In this document: positions 35,628 through 46,290 of the stretch, piece by piece
Layout of the letters: every line of letters begins with the position of its first letter
Position numbering within the stretch: the stretch's first letter is position 1
Assembly (NCBI GenBank): GCA_030340625.1
Contig: JAOPHQ010002280.1
Span: 62,001-126,000, forward strand
Reading direction: 5' to 3'
Source: Merluccius polli
Lineage: Eukaryota; Chordata; Actinopteri; Gadiformes; Merlucciidae
Length of the DNA: 64,000 nt
Made by a program: the position numbers and the translations under genes
The notes under the pieces: generated by a model
Database searches by the model: none
The model's input: only the letters and a program-made list of their open reading frames with translations
Told to the model about the DNA's origin: nothing

Positions 35628-36779
35628 TAGGGCTGTAGTCAACCAAAGAAAATCTTGGTCGACTAAAATCATACCTACTCTTCAACCAATCGATTGGTCG
35701 CGGGAAAAAGATAATTTTAAAAAACTGCACGTCATTATCTCTAGATTAACTAAATCGGCCACAGTGCACAGAATGCTACCTGGTAGCCTTATTAGCCTAA
35801 ATGAATTATAAAGAAACATAAAAAGCTTGTATTTGCAGCAAATTAAATCATTTCTAACCTAATTATTTTATACTGAAATGATAACAGACTCAGAGCCGAC
35901 CAGCGTGGCGTGCACCTGCACATGATTTCCGAAAATAGAACTATATCAGTGATCCCAGCACAAGAACTATTGAGGAATATACAAAATAATTTTAAGATAA
36001 TTGTTTTTGTCTTATTTTATAATGATAATAAACGGGACCCTCCACTATTGTTCCAGCCCGCACTGTCCAACTCCGAACATAGAGCTACGCGGGTGTGATC
36101 TCAAAAACACAAAATAGCCTATTAACTTAAAGCTTTTACTATTAAATACAAAAAGGCAAGTCCATTTTTAAAAAGAACATTATTAAACAAACCAGCTCAA
36201 GGTGAGAACAATATAGGCTACATAAACATCCTATAATATAAATGGGCTCAGCCGTTTGGATTTTTAATCATCATTAAGCTCAAAATAATTTAGTGGAAAG
36301 TTTAACACCATAATAACAGTACCACAAGTTATTAAACATTTTTTTTAAATTTCCAAAACAAAATAAAGTGCCTAATTCAAACAAGGCATAGCGGATCTCC
36401 AAAGTGCGCAATTCCAATACCGCATTAGGTGGAGCATCAGACAAGTTAGCCTACCGCTTTTACATGATATGCCATTTTGGTTGTTGAGCAAACTGCTGTT
36501 TGCAAAGTTTACATTTGACTTTTCTTTGGTCATCTGTCTTTGCAAAATGCAGCCACACTGACCACTTCTTTGACGTGTCATCATTTTTGGAGCCGACTCT
36601 GAGTAAACGTTCAGTAAACGTTGAACGAGTTAGACCAGGTTGGGCGAGTAGTCTGAAGGCTATTGATGTAACGCGTTTCTCCTTATGAAAGTGAAAGTTA
36701 CCGGTGATTGTCCTAACAATGAGAAATTGGTCGGACGAGAGCATACCAATCGACCAGTTGTCGGGAGACTAGAGCCCTA
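35628..36779 (-). mobile_element. hAT transposon remnant with BED finger
   Basis: The ends are TAGGGCTGTAGTC on the left and GACTAGAGCCCTA on the right. Flanking octamers CTTTTTAT (35620-35627) and CTTTTTAC (36780-36787) match at seven of eight positions, as expected for hAT. A minus-strand BED-finger fragment lies near the right end. The catalytic domain is missing. Confidence 0.87.
36460..36744 (-). pseudogene. BED-type zinc finger of a hAT transposase
   Basis: The frame contains KKWSVWLHFAKTDDQ followed by KCKLCKQQF. The W-x-x-F plus C-x-x-C arrangement fits the first half of a BED finger. The distal His ligands are not convincing after IM, where the frame ends. It corresponds to the DNA-binding N-terminus only. 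Confidence 0.7.
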
Positions 36780-36787
36780 CTTTTTAC

Positions 36788-38450
36788 CTACTACATAGAT
36801 GCCATGTCATAAGAATTTCATTGCACAGAATAACCCTGTTTTTTACCATGCATTTCATAAATAAAACTCTTGAATCTTGAATTTATACGTGCATGGAAAA
36901 AAAAAGCTGAATGTCTATTAATTCATATATCTGATAACAGGCAGTAGCCACGTGAATCTGTATGCACACACAGGCACGTGTGTGTATGTGTGAATGAATC
37001 ATTCACTCTGATGTATCAAATATCCGTGTGTGTGTGTGTGGCATAATGGGTCTCTCACCAGTGCAGTTTGAACATGTGCTGCCTGCAGTGGGTACTGTAT
37101 AGTGCAAGCTGATGTCATCTGCCATATACATAACGTATAAGATATCATGGGCCTATAGAAGCGCGCCTGTCTAACACTAGCTATGTCTCACTGGCTCAGC
37201 AAAGTGGCAGGAAATGGGGTGGGATCATTTGACTCCAATTTGAGCCAGTCAGAGAGAATGATTGCCATGGATGATTTCAGTGGTGACCCTTTTTAAATGA
37301 CAAATCATATCAATGTCTTGGCCACTGGGGTCAGCTCTTTAATGTTTAGGACTATTACAATGGTTGATCTCTTGATGCCCCCTCAAGCCATAACCTTGCA
37401 GTGCCCAGACAGTTGTATTATCAGCATCATTATTATTTTTTTATGTTGTGTGATTGGGTGATCTCAGCACATGGTTTTATGGCCGGTTCCCTCCTTCGGG
37501 AGTTGGACCACTATGCACATTGATTTTCTACTTCTCTTCTCACCTCCCATCTGTCTGTTTGTCCTCACGCTTTCCTCTGCCTCTCTGACCCACCTTAGCC
37601 TGTTTAATTGATATCATACACTAGGTTCTCCCCTGTTCTGTCCATCTCCTTCAATCCACCCCCAGAACTGTAGATGGAGAGGGTGATATATATAGGCTGC
37701 CTGTTAGCTTAAAGCAGTGACTGCTGATGCATCACTCTAATCGCACTTCTCTCCCTTCTCCTCTTCAACCTGTTCTCCATCTCTTCATGTGCAATCCCCC
37801 CATCCTCCCTCATGAGTTACTACTTTCCGTCATATGTGAGCAGAATGCATCCCCACACTGACAGGCCAAACACACACACACACCGGTTTCAAAAGTTTGT
37901 CTGTTAATCTATAGATATTACAATACTATAATAACGTCAGAAAAGTATTGATGATTAACAGGATGATTGTGAGTCTGTGTGGGTGTGTTTGTTGATTCAC
38001 ACTTTAATATGAGAGTATCGCAAATATAATTAGCTCTTTATTACATAGTGTTTGTTTGTTTGTGTGTGTGTGTATGCTGAACATTGTCATTAACATTGTC
38101 AAAACACATGTTACACATTAATGTGTGTTTTATGTGTGTTTATTGGGGTCAAGTAATAATAACCAGCAATAAACTTCCAACCACCCTGATTGAAAGTGAT
38201 GGTCTTTTAATATGGTCTTGTTGTTCTGATTAGACTCCTCTTTAAGACTGTGAGCGAACATTACAACAGCAGCACACACAGTACTGGTTTAGTGCACCTA
38301 GCTACGTGTTTATGGGCCGCGTTAATGACACAGCTGTGGTGGTCTAACTGTTTGTGTGATCTGTCTATCCCTCTAGGGTCAGGGTATCCTTGGGTTCTGG
38401 ATGCCCCAGCTCGGGACTTTATATCTGGTAAAGACAAAGTGGTCTGCGTT
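36788..38450. other. intron 2 sequence, no gene
   Basis: No coding signal. Short GT/CA runs lie near 36975, 37028, 37874 and 38058. Confidence 0.5.
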
Positions 38451-38471
38451 CCCCCCCCCCCCCCCCCCCCC
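38451..38471 (+). repeat. poly-C tract (21 bp)
   Basis: A cytosine run followed by C-rich sequence to about 38520. Confidence 0.95.
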
Positions 38472-38699
38472 AGCCCACCCAACCCCCCCAACCTACCCAA
38501 TTCACCCACCCCCCTTCACCAGCTTTTTAATGTCCTACATTAATATCCCCATCATTAATATCTCAACAAGCGATGTTACAGCTTTGTGGAGTATTGCTAG
38601 ACGACTGTCCTAGGCCAATATGCTGATCCGTGTGTGTGTGTGGCAAGTTATGCCTTTGTGCTTCTCTGCAGAGGACTGCAGAATGAAAATGCTGACCGT

Positions 38700-38835
38700 G
38701 CAGCTCAGAGATTGGGAAGGGGGGGGGGTGCTGAGTGGAAGTGGAAGACTGGAGAGTTGGGGACAGGGAGAGGGGGAGAAAGGGGGACAAGAGAGAAAGG
38801 AGGGGATGAAGCAGGACGGGGGGATGGATAGAGTA
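38700..38835. repeat. purine-rich (GA/GGA) tract
   Basis: About 135 bp in which one strand is dominated by G and A, including GGGGGGGGG at 38719-38728. Apparent ORFs here are compositional. Confidence 0.7.
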
Positions 38836-39768
38836 AATTTAAGAGCAGATGAGTGTGAGAGATGGAAAGATGAAGAGTGTAGCGCAGTAGCAGCAGGTTT
38901 CCTATTGGCTTCTGGTCTCAGGCTGACTTACCTTTCCCCTGTGTATTTACCACACGCACGCACACACAGAAACAAACAATCCACAATGCCACATGCAGCC
39001 ATATGCTAACTCGCAGGCTAAAACCCACTCCCATGATGATTGATGGCCATTGTCATCGCTGACCCCACCATCTGTCTATGTTGGCTCTGTCTGTGTCTGT
39101 GTGTGTTGGGAAGAACTCAACTCACCTCATTGATCACTACCCACTGTGCATGAGTTGTGACACGCATGCAGCCACGTCATCCTCATCCTCTCTTCTTTTT
39201 CTTCCTGCAACCAATTAGTGCTCCTATATATAGTGCTCTCAATGCAATATAATAATCTAAATAATCCACATTTGAAAATTGACAACGGTACGATATTTGA
39301 AATGATATGTGTTCAATTTAATTATTGCCAAGCTCTAGTCAGCGATATGCCACCACATTGGGGGGAGTCAAGGGAGTTGTAGTTCTTTGGCAAAACTAAA
39401 TCAACTGTATTATTCTACAACACATTTATACTAAATCATCCAAAAAGATTGCACAAATGAGAGTGTTGTACCAGGACAAGTTGCTTGACCTTAGTGGTGC
39501 CTGTGAAAGCTGAATAGATCTACGAATATATTCAGAATATACGTATGTGTGTATCCCCAAGAGGCTCATATGAGGCCCTCTCAAAAACTGATGAGCGTTG
39601 TTCAACCAAAAGGCAGTTTAAATACAATAACATTGTAATGGATGAAATCAAGCAACCTTACAAAAGTGGTCTCAGGTTTAGCTACTCTATTCATGATTGG
39701 TAAATGCAAGAGACAGTAGTAAAAGAGTGCACAAGACAACTTGATAACGATGCAATCTGTATGGGTTG
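38836..39768. other. intron 2 sequence, no gene
   Basis: No coding signal recognised. Confidence 0.45.
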
Positions 39769-39776
39769 CTCAAGAG

Positions 39777-40583
39777 CAGGGGTTGAAACTAAATTTTGGC
39801 TTACCAGACAACTGGCGAGTAGATGAAAATTTTTACTAGACAAACAGATTTTTTACCAGACAAAAATATTAAATTGCCCTTTGTTAGAATTACTTTTTCG
39901 TATGTCTGTCTAAATTGATTTTCATCATAGATCATAGTAATCGCATTGTGTCTCTTCTCTTCACAATATTTATTAGCAGCATATATACAGAAACATTTTT
40001 CACTTCATTCGTAACACACATTTTTTTCAAACCAATTGCGACCGAAAAAAATCCCCACATACACAACCGAAACCGTCAAGTCTAAATCATGCGATAGGCG
40101 CGCACGATGACATCCTCACAGCATACACACCGGCTGTGTGTGGACTTGGGTCTGCGGCTGAGTCCGCGGCCGGGTCCGCGGTTGGCGGGTTCGGTGCTGG
40201 GTCCGCGGCCGGGCCCGGGGCTGAGTCCGCGGCTGTCGGGTCCGCGGCTGTCGGGTCCGCGGCTGGCGGGTCCGGTGCTGGGTTCGCGGCCCAGCACCCC
40301 CCCGTTGACAATCGCGCACCCCCCCGTTGACAATCGCGCACCCCCCCCTCCCCGTCGACAATCACGCCCCCCCCGTCGACAATCGCGCACCCCCCCAATC
40401 GCAAATTTTGTTCCCACTCCAGCCCTGGTCCCCACCACTTCTAAAACCAAACTGACGCCCTTGATGATGGGCTTTTATTTTTTTAGATTACTCGCCAGAG
40501 TGGCGAGTGGTCTTCATAAATTACTCGACAAATACAAAAATTACTCGCATTTGGCGAGTAAAACAGCTTAATTTCAACCTCTG
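39777..40583. mobile_element. hAT MITE carrying a GC-rich minisatellite
   Basis: The ends are CAGGGGTTGAAACTAAA on the left and TTAATTTCAACCTCTG on the right. They are flanked by a perfect 8-bp duplication CTCAAGAG (39769-39776 and 40584-40591). Inside are ACTCGCCA/TGGCGAGT motifs near both ends and a strongly GC-rich core (40130-40400). Long ORFs over the core are repeat artefacts. Confidence 0.92.
40135..40400. repeat. two adjacent GC-rich tandem arrays
   Basis: The first part (about 40145-40290) is built of GGGTCCGCGGC(T/C)G-like units. The second (about 40293-40398) has four or five units of CCCCCCGTTGACAATCGCGCA. Confidence 0.9.
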
Positions 40584-40885
40584 CTCAAGAGTAAATTACT
40601 ACTAGAGTTATCGTTTACAAACTAACCCTTTCTATTCCAGCAGTGGTCAAATAAAATGCTCACGCATGCATGCGCAGTGCGGCTTAGTGCAGACAGTGGT
40701 GTAGGCAAAGACGCAAAAGGGAACTTTGTGGATGTATTACAACACACACACACACACACACATACACTGCTCCCACCAGCAGATGTAGCGCCCTCTCACT
40801 ATTAGAAGTCATTGAGTAAAGAAAAGCCCCACTACATGAGGAGACCTACATGAGTGTCCTACTGCATCGGTGGAGACTGTTTACT

Positions 40886-41735
40886 AGGGCTATGCCCGAC
40901 TAAGAATTGGGTTAGTCGACTATATAAGCAATCCATCCTACTATTATTTTGTTTTGTTCATATTTGAGAAATGTCATAAGCTCAACAAGTGTGCAACAAG
41001 CCCTGACTTAGCATCTTGTCATAGGCCCTGTCTTGGGTGATCCGATCACAAGTGGACAGCTATAAGTACAGGTGTGAATACACCCAAGACGCATTGAGGA
41101 CGCATTGAGATCCGATCGCTCAGAGGGCCGCATATGTACACATTCTCTTAATCATATATCCACATCCTCTTAATCATATGTCCACATTCTCTTAATCATA
41201 TATCCATAATCTTTTAGCAGTGTAAACAACTGTTAACTGTGTAACCAAAATTCGAAGAGCCCGTGGAGAAAAACTGTGAGTGCATGGTCAAACATCCTGG
41301 TTGATTTTTATTTATTTATTTTTTTTCTTTGAATGAGTGCATTGCTGCCTCCTGCCGCGCATTTTGTCGCCATCAAATGGCGTATATTATTATATTATTG
41401 TCTTTTTCAAGCGGAAATGAAAAGCCTAGAGATAGTGGAGTGCGTCAAACATCTTGGTCGATTTGGTTTGCCTGGAACACGGCAAGGAATAGACGCAGGC
41501 TGTATTGTTTTGATTTCTTCTTCTACAACAATGTATTTGGTCTTCAAACAGATATGATGTACATGTTTATTTGCATGTAGAGTGGGGAAGTGAGATCCAA
41601 TCACAAGTGGTCACTGGAGAAGCATATGAAGACGCATGCTAACGCCATGTGTGAATTGACGTACTACGAGCTGTCCGATCACAAACAGCCCAACAGCTTC
41701 GCTTGGAAGCCCCATCTCCTCGTACCTCTTACATG
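40886..41735 (+). repeat. hAT-like end plus dispersed repeat (second copy of 1.5-3.5 kb)
   Basis: It begins CTAGGGCTATGCCCGACTAA near 40885. The portion 41130-41665 is the inverse match of 3510-3298 and 1861-1498 joined together, without the BEL/Pao insertion. It includes the tandem CTTAATCATATATCCACA motif (41143-41210). Confidence 0.65.
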
Positions 41736-41737
41736 GA

Positions 41738-41838
41738 CCCAGGTGTAACCTGGGTTAACCCACACCTGACATTAACATGCATCTTGGTTGATCCGATGTT
41801 CCGATCCGATGTTAGGGTTAACCCAGGTTACACCTGGG
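41738..41838. repeat. perfect 24-bp inverted repeat
   Basis: Arms 41738-41761 and 41815-41838 are exact reverse complements built from AGGTGTAACC and GGGTTAACCC, with a 53-bp loop. Confidence 0.9.
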
Positions 41839-42031
41839 TTAACCCTAACACTCCCCCGAAGGAGCGCCATACATCCACACGCACCAGACACGAAAATATG
41901 AACAACATTTTTTCCATTTGTTTGTTTTGACAACCGTCAAGCTCTATTGCAATTGCTTGCTTTGAAATAAAAATGTGTGCAGTTACACGATGTATAAATA
42001 ACATTTACAAAATCTTTAATGTCTCTAAAGC

Positions 42032-42107
42032 GGTTCTGAATGTTGTTCCGACAACATTCAGAACCAACATTCAGGTTCTGAATGTTGTTCCGACAACATT
42101 CAGAACC
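42032..42107. repeat. two identical perfect hairpins in tandem
   Basis: GGTTCTGAATGTTGT, loop TCCG, then ACAACATTCAGAACC, at 42032-42065 and again at 42074-42107. Both have 15-bp perfect stems. Confidence 0.95.
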
Positions 42108-42731
42108 ACTTTGTCAATGCCGTTAAAAAGCGGCCTGCTTTGTGTGTGTGCTTGTAAAAATTAGATTTTTAAGGCTCATTTTTACAGTTTTTATTACATT
42201 ATTACTGTAAAGTAGCAACATGTATGATGATGTAGGTAAAGACATGCTCAAGACAGTCCACACTCCATAGAGCACTGAAGCCCCGCTCCTGCTGCTGCTG
42301 CACAGAGGGTCTGTTGTTTATTCAGAGTTTATTAATATTGAACTTGTCACCAAATTGCATCAAATTCGACACTGCAGGTTCTTGGGTCCCCGCCAAGTGT
42401 GAAGTAGATCGGATGAATGGTTCTCGAGATATGCAAAGGACATACGTACATATCTACTAGGGTTGTCACAATTCTCCAAATCCGCGATTTGATTTGACTT
42501 TCGATCTTAAGGTCACGATTCGATTCGATTTTCCATTTAAACAAACGATTAAAGGACTATTAAAACATTTTATTTTTTAAGCTGTTTGTATGGCTGTCAT
42601 CTAGTGGCTCTTCTTTTTGTTTTTGTGTTAAAAAAATCAGCACTGACAGCTATGCCATTGTTAGACTATCAAGTCTTGATTGGTAAAGAGCAACAGATCA
42701 TTGGTTTTATTCCCTGACTTCAAATTCTTAA

Positions 42732-43466
42732 AGGGACACTAAGTAGTTTTTTTAGTAATTTATTACCTCAAATCAACGTCTTCATTCATAAATAAGTCCC
42801 CATTGGTGTACAATTATCTCTGTCAACAATCTCACTTATCCTCCTGAGCGAAGAGTCACTTATCAGAATTTACATAGGACGGGCAAGCTCTATGGAGGCT
42901 TCCATGTCCTTCCGGTCTATGAACTGCCGAGAGGGACAAAAAGCACTACGTGGTACAGGTAAGGCTAAACGCGTTTTCACTCAGAGCCAGCGTGACTGTG
43001 GAACAGAGAAGGAGCCTAGCGAGACACGCTTGTCACTTAAAAAACGATATAAACATGAGAACATAATTCTTGCTCGAGGAGTAATTACTCATACATGCTC
43101 ACACTAATGATTCAATGCAGTTTGAAGTTTGTTTGAAATAACGTACCCAGTGCTCGAAGTGACAGTACCGGCACTTCTACATTTTACCCTTTAGCGTACC
43201 GGCACTTGTCACAGGCTGCGGTCGTAGGTCCGCGGTGGGTTACGATTTTTTCCACTTCGAGCACTGAACGTACTTCATCATCCGAAACAAAACTTGATGA
43301 AGTGGTGTTTGAAGACATGTTGTTATCATGTTGTCATAGCTTCTTGAATCTTGACTAATACCGCTTGCCGTAGTTCGAAAACGCGTGGCGCTAGAGAGCA
43401 TAAATTAGTTTGAATGCAAAATACAATTTGACCACTAGATGGGGGAAAAAACTACTTAGTGTCCCT
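42732..43466. mobile_element. TTAA-flanked MITE
   Basis: Inverted ends AGGGACACTAAGTAGTTTTT, flanked by TTAA on both sides (42728-42731 and 43467-43470). TTAA duplications are typical of piggyBac- and Kolobok-type elements; I cannot choose between them. The 72-codon frame at 42892 has no recognisable domain. A smaller MITE is inserted at 43148. Confidence 0.88.
43148..43266. mobile_element. 119-bp hAT-type MITE
   Basis: Inverted ends CAGTGCTCGAAGTG and its complement, flanked by AACGTACC (43140-43147) and AACGTACT (43267-43274), seven of eight matching. It lies inside the TTAA MITE. Confidence 0.85.
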
Positions 43467-43599
43467 TTAAAAAAATAAAACAAGATATAAAGACCCACTA
43501 GATGACAGCCCCACAAACACAGCTTTAAAAAAAAAGATATATATATTTTTTTTTCTTGATTCTATCGATCCTGCTTTTGATTTCGATACATACATACAT

Positions 43600-45200
43600 A
43601 CATATGTGGCCTTTGGGAATTGAAACCCAATTATTTTACACCACAAGATGGTCTGACAACGCCACTCCCATTTATTTGACTGGATGAGAGACCCAGCTAA
43701 TGTCTTAGAATAAAGGTACACCCCACGCTAGATATATTCAACTGAATGAAACAATTGGAGGCTGATGTAGCAAAAGCAATACAGACATTATTTATTTATA
43801 TTCTGGTCAAGTAGTTAAAATAGTTGCATGGCATAGGGACAACCCAGAAGAAATACACTACACACACACACATACATGGGCTCTCGTACAGAAAGATAAT
43901 AAATGTCATTAATTCCTATTGGGCAGCACCACAGTGCTCAATGGTGACGGGACATCCACCTTTTTATTCACCATGAGCACAAGGCTCCAAAGAGATTCAG
44001 CACCCCAACGACAGCAACCTGGATTTCACTGCATTAACCATAAAATGTACACACCAATTTTAAGTACATCACACAGGTGGTCACCTTAACACATTGAGAA
44101 TTTAGCCCTGCCCACTAATTACAAGAACCCAGGCAATGTCTTAAGAATGGAGACCTAGTAAAGTGCATAGAGAAACATACAAATTGCACTTGCCCACTGG
44201 CCCTTCTCCTTGTCCCCCCCTTGATATTGCACACTGCCCAAATACAACAATTTGCCTCAATACAAGAAAGTAAATATGAATGAAGAATAAAACATACACA
44301 ATTTCTATACATGAGAAAACAGTGGCTGATGTCCAAACAAAGTAAACAAACTTAAAGACCTACAAGGACAGAAACACACGGATTTAGTTATCCACATATC
44401 ACACTCTTCATCGTACTGATAACAAACATTGAAAGAAGTTATAAACCTTCAAACACTCACGAATGATGGAATTCCTTCACAAAAGGCTACTCGCCATGTG
44501 TGATCTGAAGCGCACAAACGGCAGAACGCCCAGAAGCCAGTACGCCCAAATAACTGAGCGCATGGGACCGGGTATGACGACGGGCTACACACAGAATCAG
44601 AATAAGTCTTTGCAAGGCCAAAGTCTAACAACTCATTAGATGATTTAGGATACCTACTTTGGTTAAGGCTAGGCCATCCACGCCAGCACACGGCAGCAAT
44701 TAAGCAAACGTCCTGTAACACCAGCACAGTCTGGTCACGAGAGAGAGAGAGTCCTAACGGAGATCAAGATTTGTTCACTTGCTCGTTCTACAAAATAGGC
44801 CATAATAAAATCACATCACTGCATACCTCAAGGCTCACATCAAAACCACACTTTAAAGGAAGGATACCTACCGGCATTAAACCCAAAGACGCTTCCGCGA
44901 TTCATTTACCCATGACTGCACACACACCCATCAACACGCGGAACGCCAGCACACTGACTGCCTACATTCATCTGCGACCTACAAAAACCAACTTATTTAT
45001 CAATATCCCAACACACAATAAAGCAGCTAATGTTGGCCTAGTACAACGGCGTGCCAAACAATTCCAATTCACCGCGGTTCCACTCCGCTCTGTTTCCCTG
45101 GCCAAGCAGCTGACTGACGACGCAAAGTCCCGCCCCCATGAACACCTCAGCATTTAAGCCCACGCTACCAGCTCCTGGGTCCTAAAGTCCCACAGGCTAC
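43600..45200. other. intron 2 sequence, no gene recognised
   Basis: The 128-codon open frame at 44771-45157 resembles no family I know and has no domain features. I do not call it a gene. Confidence 0.4.
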
Positions 45201-45248
45201 ACATACATACATACATACATACATACATACATACATACATACATACAT
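45201..45248. repeat. (ACAT)n microsatellite
   Basis: Twelve tetranucleotide units in tandem. Confidence 0.95.
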
Positions 45249-45527
45249 AGGTACAGACAGAGATTCCTCGCTTTATAGTTGGATGCAAGAAATGCAAAAC
45301 AAAAAGGAATCGAATACAAGGTCCAAATCTCAACGAGTAAGTCAGTTTTAATATGCATTTTATACAGTCTATGTGTGTTACACCGACACTGGAACTGTCA
45401 TTTTAAATTTGAAACGTGAGATGTATCCGTTTCAATTGCGTTTTAGTTAGGCTGCTGTTTAGGGCAGGGTACTTTGTAATTCACCTATTGTGTAGAAATA
45501 TTTGCTCCATAGAGATGAGTGCTGTTG

Positions 45528-45573
45528 CCCAACAGCTTCGCTTGGAAGCCCCATCTCCTCGTACCTCTTACAT
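45528..45573 (+). repeat. 46-bp dispersed direct repeat
   Basis: An exact copy of 41689-41734, starting CCCAACAGCTTCGCTTGGAA. Confidence 0.85.
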
Positions 45574-45929
45574 CACATTTACATAAGCGGTGTCTTGTTT
45601 TACATCTCGTTAGCATAAGGAACATATCAGCAGCGGGGGGATGAATGGGTGGATTTTTGAGATGAGAAAGGGCGAGGGTCTTTAATGACAGCATCGGAAC
45701 AGGATGCCTTTTTGATTTATGTATATTTAATATTATATAATAAAATGGTGGATTCATAAAATAATAAAAGGATTTTGCATCGGGGGTGGGGGGGGGGGGA
45801 TTTTCTCTCCGTCTCTCTGTCTCCATCTTTCTCTTTCTATCTCTCTCTCTCTGGCTAGAGAGGACATAATGCCCACATACCTGCTGGAGCTAATTTAGAT
45901 TGCCTTGGATACAGAATACATCCCGCTCC

Positions 45930-45989
45930 ACGGCCTTGCACACACAGTAACTGTCAACAGTTACAGTGTGTGTGTGTGTGTGTGTGAGC

Positions 45990-46025
<36 letters not shown>

Positions 46026-46122
46026 AGAGTGATTGGACACTAGCATGCTGCTTACTGCATGCCACCAAGAATAATGTCAGCAATTGTTCCACTGCGCTTG
46101 TTTGTGTGTGTGTGTGTGTGTG
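45930..46122. repeat. 39-bp repeat plus GT/GA microsatellites
   Basis: 45930-45968 is identical to 31279-31317. It contains the palindrome GTAACTGTCAACAGTTAC and is followed by GT (45966-45987) and GA (45994-46022) runs. A second GT run lies at 46103-46121. Confidence 0.9.
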
Positions 46123-46290
46123 CTGAAGACAATGACAATGACCTGCAATACCAGCACAGGCAGAGCAAACCAAATTACACCTCTGAGGAGACAAGATTAC
46201 ACAGCCAGCATGCAACCAGCAAGTGGCCGCCGGCGCCGACACATTTGGAATCCAACAGAATACACATACACACACAGGCTTACTAACCTA

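Larger units (their letters stand above)
42464..43560. mobile_element. hAT-like element interrupted by nested MITEs
   Basis: The left end is TAGGGTTGTCACAATTCTCC followed by GATTCGATT motifs. An inner inverted pair, GCTGTCATCTAGTGG (about 42592) and CCACTAGATGACAGC (about 43496), brackets the inserted MITE. The right terminus is lost or diverged, so the end coordinate is approximate. Confidence 0.5.

Noticed and set aside
40082..40571. Long Pro/Arg/Gly-rich ORFs over the GC-rich core
   Set aside because: Translations of tandem CCGCGG and CCCCCCGTTGAC repeats inside a MITE.
44771..45157. 128-codon + strand ORF
   Set aside because: No domain, no biased codon use that I can judge, and no splice or promoter context; left as unassigned.
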